A DNA stretch of 64,000 bases from Streptomyces xanthophaeus. Its GTDB lineage: Bacteria; Actinomycetota; Actinomycetes; Streptomycetales; Streptomycetaceae. The stretch lies in assembly GCF_030440515.1 (NCBI RefSeq), contig NZ_CP076543.1:4059501-4123500 (forward strand). Reading direction: 5' to 3'. The position numbers and the translations under genes are program-made. Under the pieces are notes generated by a model. The model ran no database searches and was not told where the DNA came from. It worked only from the letters and a program-made list of their open reading frames with translations. Of this stretch, positions 37,281-46,734 are shown piece after piece (position 1 is the stretch's first letter; every line of letters begins with the position of its first letter).

Positions 37281-37363
37281 TGGGCGAGGGGGGATTTGAA
37301 CCCCCACGTCCCGAAGGACACTGGCACCTGAAGCCAGCGCGTCTGCCGTTCCGCCACTCGCCC
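37281..37363 (-). tRNA. tRNA-Leu (anticodon CAG)
   Basis: On the minus strand the acceptor arm GGGCGAG pairs with CTCGCCC, followed by discriminator A. The anticodon arm is CTGGC-TTCAGGT-GCCAG, with CAG at the centre. A long class II variable arm (TGTCCTTCGGGACGT) and a T arm with GGTTCAAATCC follow. It is 83 nt without an encoded CCA. A tRNA-Leu beside fhaA is also found in the equivalent Mycobacterium locus. Confidence 0.95.
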
Positions 37364-37500
37364 GAGCAGCGCCCCAGTGGATCTTCCCTTTCGGGCCTTT
37401 CCCCTGGCGACGTCGAAACATTAGCACGGAGAACGGGGTGGATTCACATCGCTTTCCCGGCACCCCCTCGCCCCGCCGCGGACGGCCCCTCCCGCACTCC

Positions 37501-37571
37501 GCTCCCGGTGCGGGACACTGTCCTGGGAGCGCCCCTACGATCCCTTGTGAGGACCAACACTCGTCCTCACA
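37501..37571. other. Two hairpins in the leader region of fhaA
   Basis: GCTCCC (37501-37506) pairs with GGGAGC (37525-37530), with an inner GGGAC/GTCC. A second stem TGTGAGGAC (37546-37554) pairs with GTCCTCACA (37563-37571) around an 8-nt loop. A -10-like TACGAT lies at 37610-37615 without a clear -35. The hairpins could end incoming transcription or be operators. Confidence 0.5.
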
Positions 37572-37656
37572 GGAACGATGGGGAACCACCCGAATCCGCC
37601 ACGCGTGGATACGATCAGTAAGCAGTACAGGGCGACAGCGACGGAGGAGGTGCCCC

Positions 37657-38514
37657 ATGGGAGTTCTGAAGCGGTTCGAGCAGCGACTCGAAGGTCTGGT
37701 GAACGGCACCTTCGCCAAGGTGTTCAAGTCCGAGGTCCAGCCGGTGGAGATCGCCGGAGCCCTCCAGCGGGAGTGCGACAACAACGCCACCATCTGGAAC
37801 CGCGAGCGGACCGTCGTCCCCAACGACTTCATCGTCGAGCTCAGCGCCGGTGACTACGACCGCCTGAGCCCCTACTCCGGGCAGCTCGGCGACGAGCTCG
37901 CGGGCCTGGTCCGCGACTACGCCAAGCAGCAGCGCTACAGCTTCATGGGCCCCATCAAGGTCCACCTGGAGAAGGCCGACGACCTCGACACCGGGCTCTA
38001 CCGGGTCCGCAGCCGCACCCTCGCCTCCAGCACCTCCCAGCCGCAGGCAGGACCGCCGTCACCCCAGGGCGGATACGGCTACCCACCGGAGAACCAGCCG
38101 CAGGGCGGGTACGGATATCCGCCGGTCGCGGCCCCGCCCATGCCCAGCGCCCCGCCCCCGGGCGGACCCGGCGCCCGGCGGCCCACTCCGGGCGCACCCG
38201 TCGGGACGGCCCCCGCGGCCGGCCCGGGCGGCGCCCGGCGCCACTGGATCGAGATCAACGGCACCCGCCACCAGATCTCGCGCCCCACGCTCGTACTCGG
38301 CCGAAGCACGGAAGCCGACGTGCGGATCGACGACCCCGGCGTATCCCGCCGGCACTGTGAGATCCGGACCGGAACGCCCTCGACGATCCAGGATCTCGGG
38401 TCCACCAACGGCATCGTGGTGGACGGGCAGCACACCACCCGCGCTACGCTCCGCGACGGCTCGCGGATCGTCGTGGGCAGCACCACCATCATTTACCGGC
38501 AAGCCGAAGGGTGA
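37657..38514 (+). CDS. fhaA: FHA domain protein FhaA (DUF3662-FHA)
   Basis: This is a 285-residue cytoplasmic signalling adaptor. The N-terminal DUF3662 domain (1-125) begins GVLKRFEQRLEGLVNGTFAK. A Gly/Pro/Tyr-rich linker (about 130-190) with YGYPP repeats follows. The C-terminal FHA domain (about 195-285) binds phosphothreonine and shows LVLGRSTEADVRIDDPGVSR, RRHCEIR and DLGSTNGIVVDG. ATG 37657 has GGAGGAGG upstream. In Mycobacterium FhaA is a PknB substrate that binds the MurJ/CwlM wall machinery. It heads the conserved run to pknB. Confidence 0.93.
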   Translation: MGVLKRFEQRLEGLVNGTFAKVFKSEVQPVEIAGALQRECDNNATIWNRERTVVPNDFIVELSAGDYDRLSPYSGQLGDELAGLVRDYAKQQRYSFMGPIKVHLEKADDLDTGLYRVRSRTLASSTSQPQAGPPSPQGGYGYPPENQPQGGYGYPPVAAPPMPSAPPPGGPGARRPTPGAPVGTAPAAGPGGARRHWIEINGTRHQISRPTLVLGRSTEADVRIDDPGVSRRHCEIRTGTPSTIQDLGSTNGIVVDGQHTTRATLRDGSRIVVGSTTIIYRQAEG

Positions 38515-38524
38515 AGCGGGGGCA

Positions 38525-39031
38525 ATGTCAGAGCTGACCCTGACGGTCATGCGGTTGGGTTTCCTGGCCGTTCTGTGGCTGTTCGTCATCGTGGCCGTCC
38601 AGGTCATCCGCAGCGACCTCTTCGGGACGCGCGTGACCCAGCGCGGTTCGTCCCGTCGTGGTGGCGGAGGCGCCGGCGGCGCCCCGCAGCAGGCGGGCCG
38701 CCAGGCCGCGCCTCCGCAGCAACGCCAGCGGCGGGGCGCACCCACCAAACTCGTCGTCTCCGAGGGCATCCTCACGGGAACCACCGTGGCCCTCGCCGGC
38801 CAGACGATCACACTGGGCCGCGCGCACGACTCAACGATCGTGCTGGACGACGACTACGCGTCCAGCCGCCATGCCAGGATCTATCCCGACCGTGACGGCC
38901 AGTGGATCGTCGAGGATCTCGGGTCCACCAACGGCACGTATCTCGACCGGACCCGGCTGACCACCCCGACGCCCATTCCGCCGGGCGCACCGATCCGCAT
39001 CGGCAAGACCGTCATCGAGCTGCGGAAGTAG
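38525..39031 (+). CDS. fhaB: FHA domain membrane protein FhaB
   Basis: This 168-residue protein has an N-terminal transmembrane helix (about 5-28, TVMRLGFLAVLWLFVIVAVQ), an Arg/Gly/Gln-rich linker and a C-terminal FHA domain (about 75-165). The FHA motifs are GRAHDSTIVLDDDYASSRHA and DLGSTNGTYLDR. A phosphothreonine in the linker of the mycobacterial FhaB (FipA) is bound by its own FHA domain. It starts ten bases after fhaA, and the genes share an operon controlled by the kinase at its far end. Confidence 0.93.
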   Translation: MSELTLTVMRLGFLAVLWLFVIVAVQVIRSDLFGTRVTQRGSSRRGGGGAGGAPQQAGRQAAPPQQRQRRGAPTKLVVSEGILTGTTVALAGQTITLGRAHDSTIVLDDDYASSRHARIYPDRDGQWIVEDLGSTNGTYLDRTRLTTPTPIPPGAPIRIGKTVIELRK

Positions 39032-39124
39032 TACGAGAATGAGCGAGCGGAGCGAGCGCGCGGCGGCGATCCGTCCCACCGAGGACACGGACCCGAGCGC
39101 GCTCCCGACCGGAGGGTGGGCAGT

Positions 39125-40639
39125 GTGGCTCGAGACCGGTTGTACCCGGAGGCAGCTTCGTCGACAGGGCAGGTGCGCATGAGTCTGTCCTTGCGGTTCG
39201 CCGCCGGATCACACAAGGGCATGATCCGCGAGGGGAACGAGGACTCCGGCTACGCCGGTCCCCGGCTCCTCGCGATCGCCGACGGCATGGGAGGCCAGGC
39301 CGCCGGCGAGGTCGCGAGCTCCGAGGTGATCTCCACGCTCGTGCAGCTCGACGACGACGTCCCGGGCTCCGACATCCTCACCTCCCTGGCCACGGCCGTG
39401 CAGCGCGCCAACGACCAGCTGCGCGTGATGGTCGAGGAGGATCCGCAGCTCGAAGGCATGGGCACCACGCTGACCGCCCTGCTGTGGACCGGCCAGCGCC
39501 TCGGCCTCGTCCATGTCGGCGACTCCCGCGCCTATCTCCTCCGCGACGGCGTCCTCACCCAGATCACCCAGGACCACACCTGGGTGCAGCGCCTCGTCGA
39601 CGAGGGGCGCATCACCGAGGAAGAGGCCACCACCCACCCGCAGCGCTCCCTCCTGATGCGCGCGCTCGGCAGCGGCGACATCGTCGAGCCCGACCTCTCC
39701 ATCCGCGAGGTCCGGGCCGGTGACCGCTACCTGATCTGCTCCGACGGGCTCTCCGGCGTCGTCTCCCACCAGACCCTGGAGGAGACCCTCGCCGACTACC
39801 ACGGTCCCCGCGAGACCGTGCAGTCGCTGATCCAGCTCGCGCTGCGCGGCGGCGGACCCGACAACATCACCTGCATCGTCGCCGACGTCCTCGACACCGA
39901 CAGCGGCGACACCCTCGCCGCCCAGGTCAGCGACACCCCGGTGGTCGTCGGCGCGGTCGCCGAGAACCAGCACCAGCTCTTCGACGGCGGCAACGCCATG
40001 CAGACCCCGGCCGGCCGGGCCTCGGGCCTCGGCCGCCAGGGCCAGCCCCCCGCCGGCGCCTTCGGCCCCCCGGGCAGCGGCGACGCCCCCGGCTACGGGT
40101 ACTCCGACCAGGGCCAGGGCGCGGGCGGCTACGGCACCTTCGGCGAAGCCGACGCCTACACCGCCGACCCGGGCTACGAGGACACGTACGACCACCCCCG
40201 CAGGCGCCGCAGCAAAGGGCGCAAGTGGACCACCCGTACGCTGACCCTGCTCATCGTCGCCGGCGTCATCGGCGGCGGCCTCTACGCGGGCTGGCGCTGG
40301 ACCCAGACCCAGTTCTACGTGGGCGTGAAGGGCGAGCACGTGGCGCTCTTCCGCGGCATCAGCCCGAAGCTGGGGCCGCTGGAGCTCTCCAAGGTGGAGA
40401 CCGACCGCCCCGACATCGAACTGAAGTACCTGCCGCCCTTCAAGCGGAAGCTGGTCGAGGCCACCATCAGCGAGAACAGCTTCGACGCGGCGCGCAAGAA
40501 GCTCGACGATCTCGGCGTCCAGGTGTCCGCCTGCAAGAAGGACGAGGAGCGCCGCAACGCCGAGGCCCAGAACAGCCCGACACCCGCCCCCAGCCTGACT
40601 CCCGAAGAGCAGCAGCTGGTCGGGCTGTGCGGCAAGTAG
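39125..40639 (+). CDS. pstP: PP2C-type Ser/Thr phosphatase PstP
   Basis: This is a 504-residue membrane phosphatase that reverses PknB phosphorylation. The N-terminal PP2C domain (about 20-255) holds the metal-binding motifs GNEDSGYAG, IADGMGGQAAGEVAS, VHVGDSRAYLL, CSDGLSG and GGPDNITCIVADV. A Gly/Tyr-rich juxtamembrane linker, a transmembrane helix (about 375-395) and an extracellular tail of about 110 residues follow. GTG 39125 is nine bases after GGAGG; GTG 39116 and ATG 39179 are alternatives. The 93-bp gap before it contains the inverted GAGCGAGC/GGAGCGAGCG repeat frequent in streptomycetes. Confidence 0.92.
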   Translation: MARDRLYPEAASSTGQVRMSLSLRFAAGSHKGMIREGNEDSGYAGPRLLAIADGMGGQAAGEVASSEVISTLVQLDDDVPGSDILTSLATAVQRANDQLRVMVEEDPQLEGMGTTLTALLWTGQRLGLVHVGDSRAYLLRDGVLTQITQDHTWVQRLVDEGRITEEEATTHPQRSLLMRALGSGDIVEPDLSIREVRAGDRYLICSDGLSGVVSHQTLEETLADYHGPRETVQSLIQLALRGGGPDNITCIVADVLDTDSGDTLAAQVSDTPVVVGAVAENQHQLFDGGNAMQTPAGRASGLGRQGQPPAGAFGPPGSGDAPGYGYSDQGQGAGGYGTFGEADAYTADPGYEDTYDHPRRRRSKGRKWTTRTLTLLIVAGVIGGGLYAGWRWTQTQFYVGVKGEHVALFRGISPKLGPLELSKVETDRPDIELKYLPPFKRKLVEATISENSFDAARKKLDDLGVQVSACKKDEERRNAEAQNSPTPAPSLTPEEQQLVGLCGK

Positions 40640-40673
40640 TAGAGATACGCGGGCACAGGGGGCCTGCCACACC

Positions 40674-42098
40674 ATGAGCGTTGTCACCAATACGACCACC
40701 ATCGGCGCCATCGAGCTGCCGAGCAGGCGGAACACCGAGCTCCTGCTGCTCGGCTTCGCCGTGCTCATCCCGATGTTCGCCTACGCCAACGTGGGCCTCG
40801 CGATCAACGGCACCCTGCCCCCCGGCATGGTGCTCTACGGCCTCGGCCTCGGCGCCCTCGCCGGTATCGCGCACCTCGTCGTGCGCCGGTACGCCAAGTA
40901 CGCCGACCCGCTGCTGCTGCCGCTGGCCACGCTCCTGAACGGACTGGGCCTCGTCCTGATCTGGCGCCTGGACCAGTCCGAGCGCCTGCAGAACCTCGCC
41001 AAGCGGGCCTTCGGCGGGTTCTCCCCCTCCGCCCCCCGCCAGATGATGTACACGGCGCTCGCCATCGCCCTGTTCGCCGCCGTCCTGCTGATCCTCAAGG
41101 ACCACCGCGTCCTGCAGCGGTTCACGTACATCTCGATGGCCGGCGCCCTGGTCCTGCTGATCCTGCCCGTCGTCCCGGGCCTCGGCGCCGACGTCTTCGG
41201 CGCGAAGATCTGGATCAGCGTGGGCGGCTTCTCCATCCAGCCCGGTGAGTTCGCGAAGATCGTCATCGCGATCTTCTTCGCCGGCTACCTGATGGTGAAG
41301 CGCGACGCGCTCGCGCTGGCCAGCCGCCGCTTCATGGGCCTCTACCTGCCGCGCGGCCGCGACCTCGGCCCGATCCTGATGATCTGGGCCATGAGCCTGC
41401 TCGTCCTCGTCTTCGAGAACGACCTCGGCACCTCGCTGCTCTTCTTCGGCATGTTCGTGATCATGCTGTACGTGGCCACCGAGCGCACCAGCTGGATCGT
41501 CATCGGCCTGCTCATGTCGGTGGGCGGCGCCGTGGTCGTCGGCACCTTCGCCAGCCACGTCAAGGTCCGCGTCACCGCCTGGCTCGACCCCTTCGCCTGC
41601 TACACCACCTCGGGTGCGTGCGAGCAGGTCGGCCAGTCGATCATGAGCTTCGGTTCCGGCGGCGTCCTCGGCGCCGGCTGGGGCCAGGGCAACTCCGACC
41701 TGATCGGCTTCGCCGCCAACTCCGACTTCATCTTCTCCACCGTCGGCGAAGAGCTCGGCCTCGCCGGAGTGATGGCCTTCCTCCTGATCTACGGGCTCAT
41801 CATCGAGCGGGGCGTGCGCACCGCGCTCGCCGCCCGCGACCCCTTCGGCAAGCTCTTCGCCATCGGCCTCTCCGGCGCCTTCGCCCTCCAGATCTTCGTG
41901 GTCGCCGGCGGCGTCATGGGCCTCATCCCCCTCACCGGCATGACGATGCCCTTCCTCGCGTCCGGCGGTTCCTCCGTCCTCGCGAACTGGATCCTCATCG
42001 CCATCCTCATCCGGATCAGCGACACCGCACGCCGCCCCGCACCGGCCCCCGCCCCGTCCCCCGACTCCGAGATGACCCAGGTGGTCCGTCCGTCATGA
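40674..42098 (+). CDS. rodA: FtsW/RodA/SpoVE family glycosyltransferase
   Basis: This is a 474-residue SEDS peptidoglycan polymerase with about 11 membrane helices. Family marks are KIWISVGGFSIQPGEFAKIV in the middle, the functional Glu-Phe-Ala-Lys (EFAK) stretch, LVFENDLGTSLLFFGMFVIM, and the C-terminal GLIPLTGMTMPFLASGGSSV. It works with the transpeptidase encoded immediately downstream (ATGA overlap). The pair extends the wall at hyphal tips or in spores. Confidence 0.93.
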   Translation: MSVVTNTTTIGAIELPSRRNTELLLLGFAVLIPMFAYANVGLAINGTLPPGMVLYGLGLGALAGIAHLVVRRYAKYADPLLLPLATLLNGLGLVLIWRLDQSERLQNLAKRAFGGFSPSAPRQMMYTALAIALFAAVLLILKDHRVLQRFTYISMAGALVLLILPVVPGLGADVFGAKIWISVGGFSIQPGEFAKIVIAIFFAGYLMVKRDALALASRRFMGLYLPRGRDLGPILMIWAMSLLVLVFENDLGTSLLFFGMFVIMLYVATERTSWIVIGLLMSVGGAVVVGTFASHVKVRVTAWLDPFACYTTSGACEQVGQSIMSFGSGGVLGAGWGQGNSDLIGFAANSDFIFSTVGEELGLAGVMAFLLIYGLIIERGVRTALAARDPFGKLFAIGLSGAFALQIFVVAGGVMGLIPLTGMTMPFLASGGSSVLANWILIAILIRISDTARRPAPAPAPSPDSEMTQVVRPS

Positions 42099-43558
42099 AC
42101 AAGCCCCTGCGCCGCATCTCGCTGTTCTGCGGGCTGCTCGTCCTCGCCCTGCTGATCCGTACCAACTGGCTGCAGTACGTGCAGGCCGAGGAGCTCAGCA
42201 CCCGCAAGGAGAACCGCCGGGTCCAGATCGCCCAGTACGCGACCGAGCGCGGCAACATCATCGTCAAGGGCGAGCCGATCACCGGTTCCAAGGTGACCGA
42301 CGGCAGCGACTACAAGTACAAGCGGACCTACACGAACGGCGAGCTCTGGGCCCCCGTCACCGGGTACGCCTCGCAGGCCTTCGGCTCCACCCAGCTGGAA
42401 TCCCTCGAGGACGGCATCCTCACCGGCAACGACGACCGGCTGTTCTTCGACCGCACCATCGGCATGTTCACCGGGGAGAAGAAGCAGGGCGGCAACGTCG
42501 TCACGACGCTCAACCCCGATGCCCAGAAGGCCGCCTTCGAGGCGCTGGGCACGAAGAAGGGCGCCGTCGCGGCCATCGACCCGCGCACCGGCGCCATCCT
42601 GGCCCTGGTCTCCACGCCCTCGTACGACCCCTCGCGCTTCGCGGGCAACTCCAAGGACGACGAGAAGGCCTGGGTCGAGCTGAAGGACAGCGAGGACAAG
42701 AACCTCGTGAACCGCGCCCTGCGCGAGACGTACCCGCCGGGCTCCACCTTCAAGGTGGTCACCGCGGCCGCCGCCCTCGAACACGGCGTCGTCCAGGACA
42801 TCAACGCTCCGACGGACACCCCGGACCCGTACTTCCTGCCCGGCACCAAGACCGAGATGATCAACCACGCCAAGGGCTGCGAGAAGGCCAGCCTCAACGA
42901 GGCACTGCGCATCTCCTGCAACTCGGTCTTCGCGAACATGGGCGACAAGGTCACCCGCGACAAGATGGTGGAGACCTCGGAGAAGTTCGGCTTCAACAAC
43001 GACAAGATCGACATTCCGGTCCGCGCGTTCGCCAGCATCTACGACAAGAAGATGGGCAAGGACGGCAACGCCCAGAGCTCCATCGGGCAGTTCAACACCG
43101 CCGCCACCCCGCTCCAGATGGCCATGGTCACCGCCGCGATCGCCAACGACGGCAAGCTGATGAAGCCGTACATGGTGGACAACCTCGCGTCCCCCGGCCT
43201 GGACATCATCGAGAAGCACGAGCCGCAGGAGATGAGCCGGCCGCTCTCCGCCGCCAACGCGGAGAAGGTGCAGCAGATGATGGTCAACGTCGTCCAGAAC
43301 GGCACCGGCACCAAGGCCAAGATGAACGGCGTGACGGTCGGCGGCAAGACCGGTACGGCGCAGCACGGCGAGGGCAACAAGAAGCGCCCGTACGCCTGGT
43401 TCATCTCCTACGCCGAGACCCCGGACAAGTCCTCGCCCGTCGCCGTCGCCGTCGTGATCGAGGACAGCGAGGCGGACCGTGAGGACATCAGCGGTGGCGG
43501 TCTGGCCGCTCCCGTCGCCAAGGCGGTCATGCAGGCGGTACTGAACAGCCAGAAGTGA
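42095..43558 (+). CDS. pbpA: Class B penicillin-binding protein PbpA
   Basis: This is a 487-residue transpeptidase. A single N-terminal membrane anchor (about 5-25) precedes the dimerisation region and the penicillin-binding domain (about 150-485). The catalytic motifs are STFK (Ser217), SCN (274-276) and KTGT (from Lys418). It cross-links the glycan made by its RodA partner; PbpA in Mycobacterium is a PknB substrate. The ATG overlaps the rodA stop. A CRP-like site and the pknB leader follow. Confidence 0.94.
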   Translation: MNKPLRRISLFCGLLVLALLIRTNWLQYVQAEELSTRKENRRVQIAQYATERGNIIVKGEPITGSKVTDGSDYKYKRTYTNGELWAPVTGYASQAFGSTQLESLEDGILTGNDDRLFFDRTIGMFTGEKKQGGNVVTTLNPDAQKAAFEALGTKKGAVAAIDPRTGAILALVSTPSYDPSRFAGNSKDDEKAWVELKDSEDKNLVNRALRETYPPGSTFKVVTAAAALEHGVVQDINAPTDTPDPYFLPGTKTEMINHAKGCEKASLNEALRISCNSVFANMGDKVTRDKMVETSEKFGFNNDKIDIPVRAFASIYDKKMGKDGNAQSSIGQFNTAATPLQMAMVTAAIANDGKLMKPYMVDNLASPGLDIIEKHEPQEMSRPLSAANAEKVQQMMVNVVQNGTGTKAKMNGVTVGGKTGTAQHGEGNKKRPYAWFISYAETPDKSSPVAVAVVIEDSEADREDISGGGLAAPVAKAVMQAVLNSQK

Positions 43559-43582
43559 CCGAGGGACGACGGACCGGAATGC

Positions 43583-43598
43583 AGTGACTCACATCACA
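43583..43598. promoter_or_regulatory. CRP-like operator between pbpA and pknB
   Basis: AGTGA-CTCACA-TCACA matches the CRP/GlxR consensus TGTGA-N6-TCACA except for the first base. It lies 25 bp after pbpA and 155 bp before the pknB start, in a 195-bp gap that also has CCGATC/GATCGG arms at 43657-43674. It may adjust kinase expression through the Streptomyces Crp protein. Confidence 0.5.
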
Positions 43599-43753
43599 GA
43601 TTTCCGGCCCCGTCCGCGCGTACGGTACCGGTCCAGTATCAGCCTGTGGCCACGAACCGATCACGGACGATCGGCCGGTAGCCTTTGCGCGAACAGCACA
43701 CCGCCGGACCACACACAGGTGCGGTCGGGACTGACGGAGAGGGCTGCAACGTT

Positions 43754-45775
43754 ATGGAAGAGCCGCGTCGCCTCGGCGGCCGGTACGAGCTGAGCCACGT
43801 GCTCGGCCGTGGTGGCATGGCCGAGGTCTACCTCGCCCACGACACCCGGCTCGGCCGTACCGTCGCCGTCAAGACCCTGCGCGCCGACCTCGCCCGTGAC
43901 CCGTCCTTCCAGGCCCGGTTCCGGCGCGAGGCCCAGTCGGCCGCGTCGCTGAACCACCCGGCGATCGTCGCGGTCTACGACACCGGCGAGGACTACGTCG
44001 ACAACATCTCCATCCCGTACATCGTGATGGAGTACGTCGACGGTTCCACGCTGCGCGAGCTGCTGCACTCGGGCCGCAAGCTGCTGCCCGAGCGCACGCT
44101 GGAGATGTGCATCGGCATCCTCCAGGCGCTGGAGTACTCGCACCGCGCCGGCATCGTGCACCGCGACATCAAGCCCGCCAACGTGATGCTGACCCGCACC
44201 GGCCAGGTCAAGGTCATGGACTTCGGCATCGCCCGCGCCATGGGCGACTCCGGCATGACCATGACGCAGACGGCCGCCGTCATCGGCACCGCCCAGTACC
44301 TCTCGCCCGAGCAGGCCAAGGGCGAGCAGGTCGACGCGCGCTCCGACCTCTACTCCGCGGGCTGCCTGCTCTACGAGCTCCTCAGCGTCCGGCCCCCGTT
44401 CGTCGGCGACTCCCCCGTGGCCGTCGCCTACCAGCACGTACGGGAAGAGCCGCAGCCGCCGTCGAACTTCGATCCCGAGATCACGCCCGAGATGGACGCC
44501 ATCGTCCTCAAGGCACTGGTCAAGGACCCCGATTACCGCTACCAGTCGGCCGACGAGATGCGTGCCGACATCGAGGCCTGCCTCGACGGCCAGCCCGTCG
44601 CCGCCGCCGCCACGATGGGTGCGGCCGGCGGCTACGGCTACCCCGACCAGGGGCACGGCTACGGGCACCAGGGCTACGACCAGCCCACCGCGGCGCTGCG
44701 CACCACCGACCCCGGTGGCCAGACGTCGATGATGCCGCCCATGCCCCCGGGCGACGGCGGCTACGGCTACGGCGACCAGGGCGGCTACGACCAGGGCCCG
44801 AACCGCCGCCAGAAGAAGAGCAAGGCGTCCACCGTCCTGCTCGTCGCGGCGGGCATCCTCGTGCTGGTCGGCGCGATCCTCATCGGCCGTTCCCTCTTCG
44901 GTGAGGGCGCCGACAACCGGCCCACCGTGCCCAAGCTCGTCGGCCAGACCCTCGAACGGGCGCAGAAGAGCGGCGACAGCGTCGGGCTCAAGGTGGTCAA
45001 GGGCGCCGACGCACCCTGCGAGGACCAGCCCAAGGGCAACGTCTGCAAGCAGGAACCCGCGGCCGACACCAAGGCCGATGAGGGCACCACCATCACGGTG
45101 ACGGTCTCCACGGGCGCGCCCAAGGTGACGGTCCCCGACGTGGTCAACCTCAAGTTCGAGGACGCGGAGAAGGTGCTCAAGGAGAAGGGCCTGCAGGTCG
45201 ACCGCAAGCCCCAGGAGTCCGAGCGCACCGCCGGGACCGTCCTCGACCAGAGCCCGAAGGGCGGCGAGGCGGAGCGGAACAGCGTCGTCACGCTGACCGT
45301 CGCCAAGGAGATCTCCAAGGCGAGCGTGCCGGAGCTCAGGGGCAAGAAGAAGGACGAGGCGATCAAGGCCCTCACGGACGCCAAGCTCAGGCTCGGCAGC
45401 GTGACGGAGACCGAGCAGCCCGGAGCCGTACCGGGCACGGTCGTCGACCAGCAGTTCGCGGCGGGCGAGTCGCTCGACGTGGGCAAGACGGTGAACATCA
45501 CCATCGCCAAGGCCTCGGCGCAGACCACGGTGCCCAACTTCGCCGGCCGCACCGTGGACCAGTACAAGGAAGAGCTGCGGCGCGCCAACCTCCGCCTCGG
45601 CGTCGTCACCGGCTCCACGGACGGCAACGCGATCGTCGTGACCACCGACCCGCAGCCGGGCACCCCGGTCAACACGGGCCAGACCGTGAACGTCATCGCC
45701 TTCGGCGGCGGCGGCCAGCAGCAGGGCGGCAACAACAACGGCGGCGGCTTCGGCGGCCTGGGCGACAACCGCTGA
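43754..45775 (+). CDS. pknB: Ser/Thr protein kinase PknB with PASTA domains
   Basis: This is a 673-residue membrane kinase. The Hanks kinase domain (about 10-275) has the glycine loop LGRGGMAEVYLA, ATP-binding K40, catalytic HRDIKPANV (D138) and DFGIARAMGDSG. A Gly/Tyr-rich linker, a transmembrane helix (about 360-382) and four extracellular PASTA repeats (about 395-655), which sense muropeptides or lipid II, follow. It ends in a Gly/Asn/Gln tail. ATG 43754 has GGAGAGGG upstream. It controls the wall enzymes and FHA proteins of the same cluster. Confidence 0.94.
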   Translation: MEEPRRLGGRYELSHVLGRGGMAEVYLAHDTRLGRTVAVKTLRADLARDPSFQARFRREAQSAASLNHPAIVAVYDTGEDYVDNISIPYIVMEYVDGSTLRELLHSGRKLLPERTLEMCIGILQALEYSHRAGIVHRDIKPANVMLTRTGQVKVMDFGIARAMGDSGMTMTQTAAVIGTAQYLSPEQAKGEQVDARSDLYSAGCLLYELLSVRPPFVGDSPVAVAYQHVREEPQPPSNFDPEITPEMDAIVLKALVKDPDYRYQSADEMRADIEACLDGQPVAAAATMGAAGGYGYPDQGHGYGHQGYDQPTAALRTTDPGGQTSMMPPMPPGDGGYGYGDQGGYDQGPNRRQKKSKASTVLLVAAGILVLVGAILIGRSLFGEGADNRPTVPKLVGQTLERAQKSGDSVGLKVVKGADAPCEDQPKGNVCKQEPAADTKADEGTTITVTVSTGAPKVTVPDVVNLKFEDAEKVLKEKGLQVDRKPQESERTAGTVLDQSPKGGEAERNSVVTLTVAKEISKASVPELRGKKKDEAIKALTDAKLRLGSVTETEQPGAVPGTVVDQQFAAGESLDVGKTVNITIAKASAQTTVPNFAGRTVDQYKEELRRANLRLGVVTGSTDGNAIVVTTDPQPGTPVNTGQTVNVIAFGGGGQQQGGNNNGGGFGGLGDNR

Positions 45776-45808
45776 CGCGACCGCCGCCGCGCCCGGCGGC
45801 ACAGTGCG

Positions 45809-45854
45809 AAGGTCCGGCCTCCCTCCCCGGCATCGGGGAGGGAGGCCGGACCTT
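45809..45854. terminator. 20-bp bidirectional terminator after pknB
   Basis: A perfect 20-bp stem (45809-45828 with 45835-45854) with a 6-nt loop ends in AAGG/CCTT flanks. It serves the convergent pknB and sortase transcripts. Confidence 0.93.
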
Positions 45855-45995
45855 TGTGCGTCCCGCCGCTGTGCGGCCGCCTGCGGCCGCATCCGGGACG
45901 CGTGGGCCTCGTGGGGCCCGGGAGGCGTCAGAGCCGCCCACAGGGGCCTTGTGGGGTCCTGGTGGTGCCGGGCCCGCTCCGGTCCCGGCCGGCGC

Positions 45996-46721
45996 TCAGC
46001 GCAGTTCGGCCGGCGGGGTCCGCTTCGCGTCCACCTTCTCCGTCCGGACCAGCTCGCCCCACACGATGTACCGGTACTTCGAGGTGTAGACCGGCGTGCA
46101 GGTGGTGAGCGTGATGTACCGGCCGGGGGCGGTCCTCCCCGAGTCCTTGGGGACCGCGCTGATCACGTCGGTGTTGTACTTCGAGGTCTGGCGCAGCTCC
46201 GCGAAGACCTTGTAGACGTACCAGGTGTCGCGGGTCTCGAAGACGATCGCGTCTCCGCTCTTCACCTTGTCGATGTTGTGGAACTTCGCCCCGTGGCCGT
46301 CCCGGTGCGCGGCCAGCGAGAAGTTGCCCTTCTCGTCCCACGGCAGAGCCGACTTCACCGGCTGCGTGTAGTACCCGGCCACACCGTCGTCGAGGACGTC
46401 CGGGTCGGTCCCCGGCTTGACGAGCACCTCGCCGTTCTTCATCGCCGGTACGTGCAGGAAGCCGACCCCGTCCTGGGTGTCCAGCGCCCCGGGTCCGGCG
46501 GCCGGCGGGGAGGGGGCCTGCCACTGCTGGCGGACCTCGTCGCCGCGCGCCGACGCCTGCCGGTCCGCGAGCACGTTCGTCCACCACAGCGAGTAGGCCA
46601 CGAACAGGCCCAGCACCAGGCCCACGGTGATCAGGACCTCGCCCAGCAGGCTCAGGAATCCGGCGAGCACACTGCGGTTGCCGGCGGGCGGGGCCGCGGC
46701 GCGGCGGCGGGCACGTGACAC
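45996..46721 (-). CDS. Class E sortase (first of three)
   Basis: This is a 241-residue membrane-anchored transpeptidase. An N-terminal transmembrane helix (about 20-47) precedes the sortase barrel with catalytic His in SLAAHRDGHGAKF, Cys in YITLTTCTPVY and Arg in SKYRYIVWGELV. Class E sortases of Streptomyces attach chaplins and other LAXTG proteins to peptidoglycan. GTG 46721 has AAGGA upstream and is 13 bp after the next sortase gene. It is last in the DUF881-sortase-pabA run. Confidence 0.93.
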   Translation of the reverse strand: MSRARRRAAAPPAGNRSVLAGFLSLLGEVLITVGLVLGLFVAYSLWWTNVLADRQASARGDEVRQQWQAPSPPAAGPGALDTQDGVGFLHVPAMKNGEVLVKPGTDPDVLDDGVAGYYTQPVKSALPWDEKGNFSLAAHRDGHGAKFHNIDKVKSGDAIVFETRDTWYVYKVFAELRQTSKYNTDVISAVPKDSGRTAPGRYITLTTCTPVYTSKYRYIVWGELVRTEKVDAKRTPPAELR

Positions 46722-46734
46722 TGCTGATTCGTCC

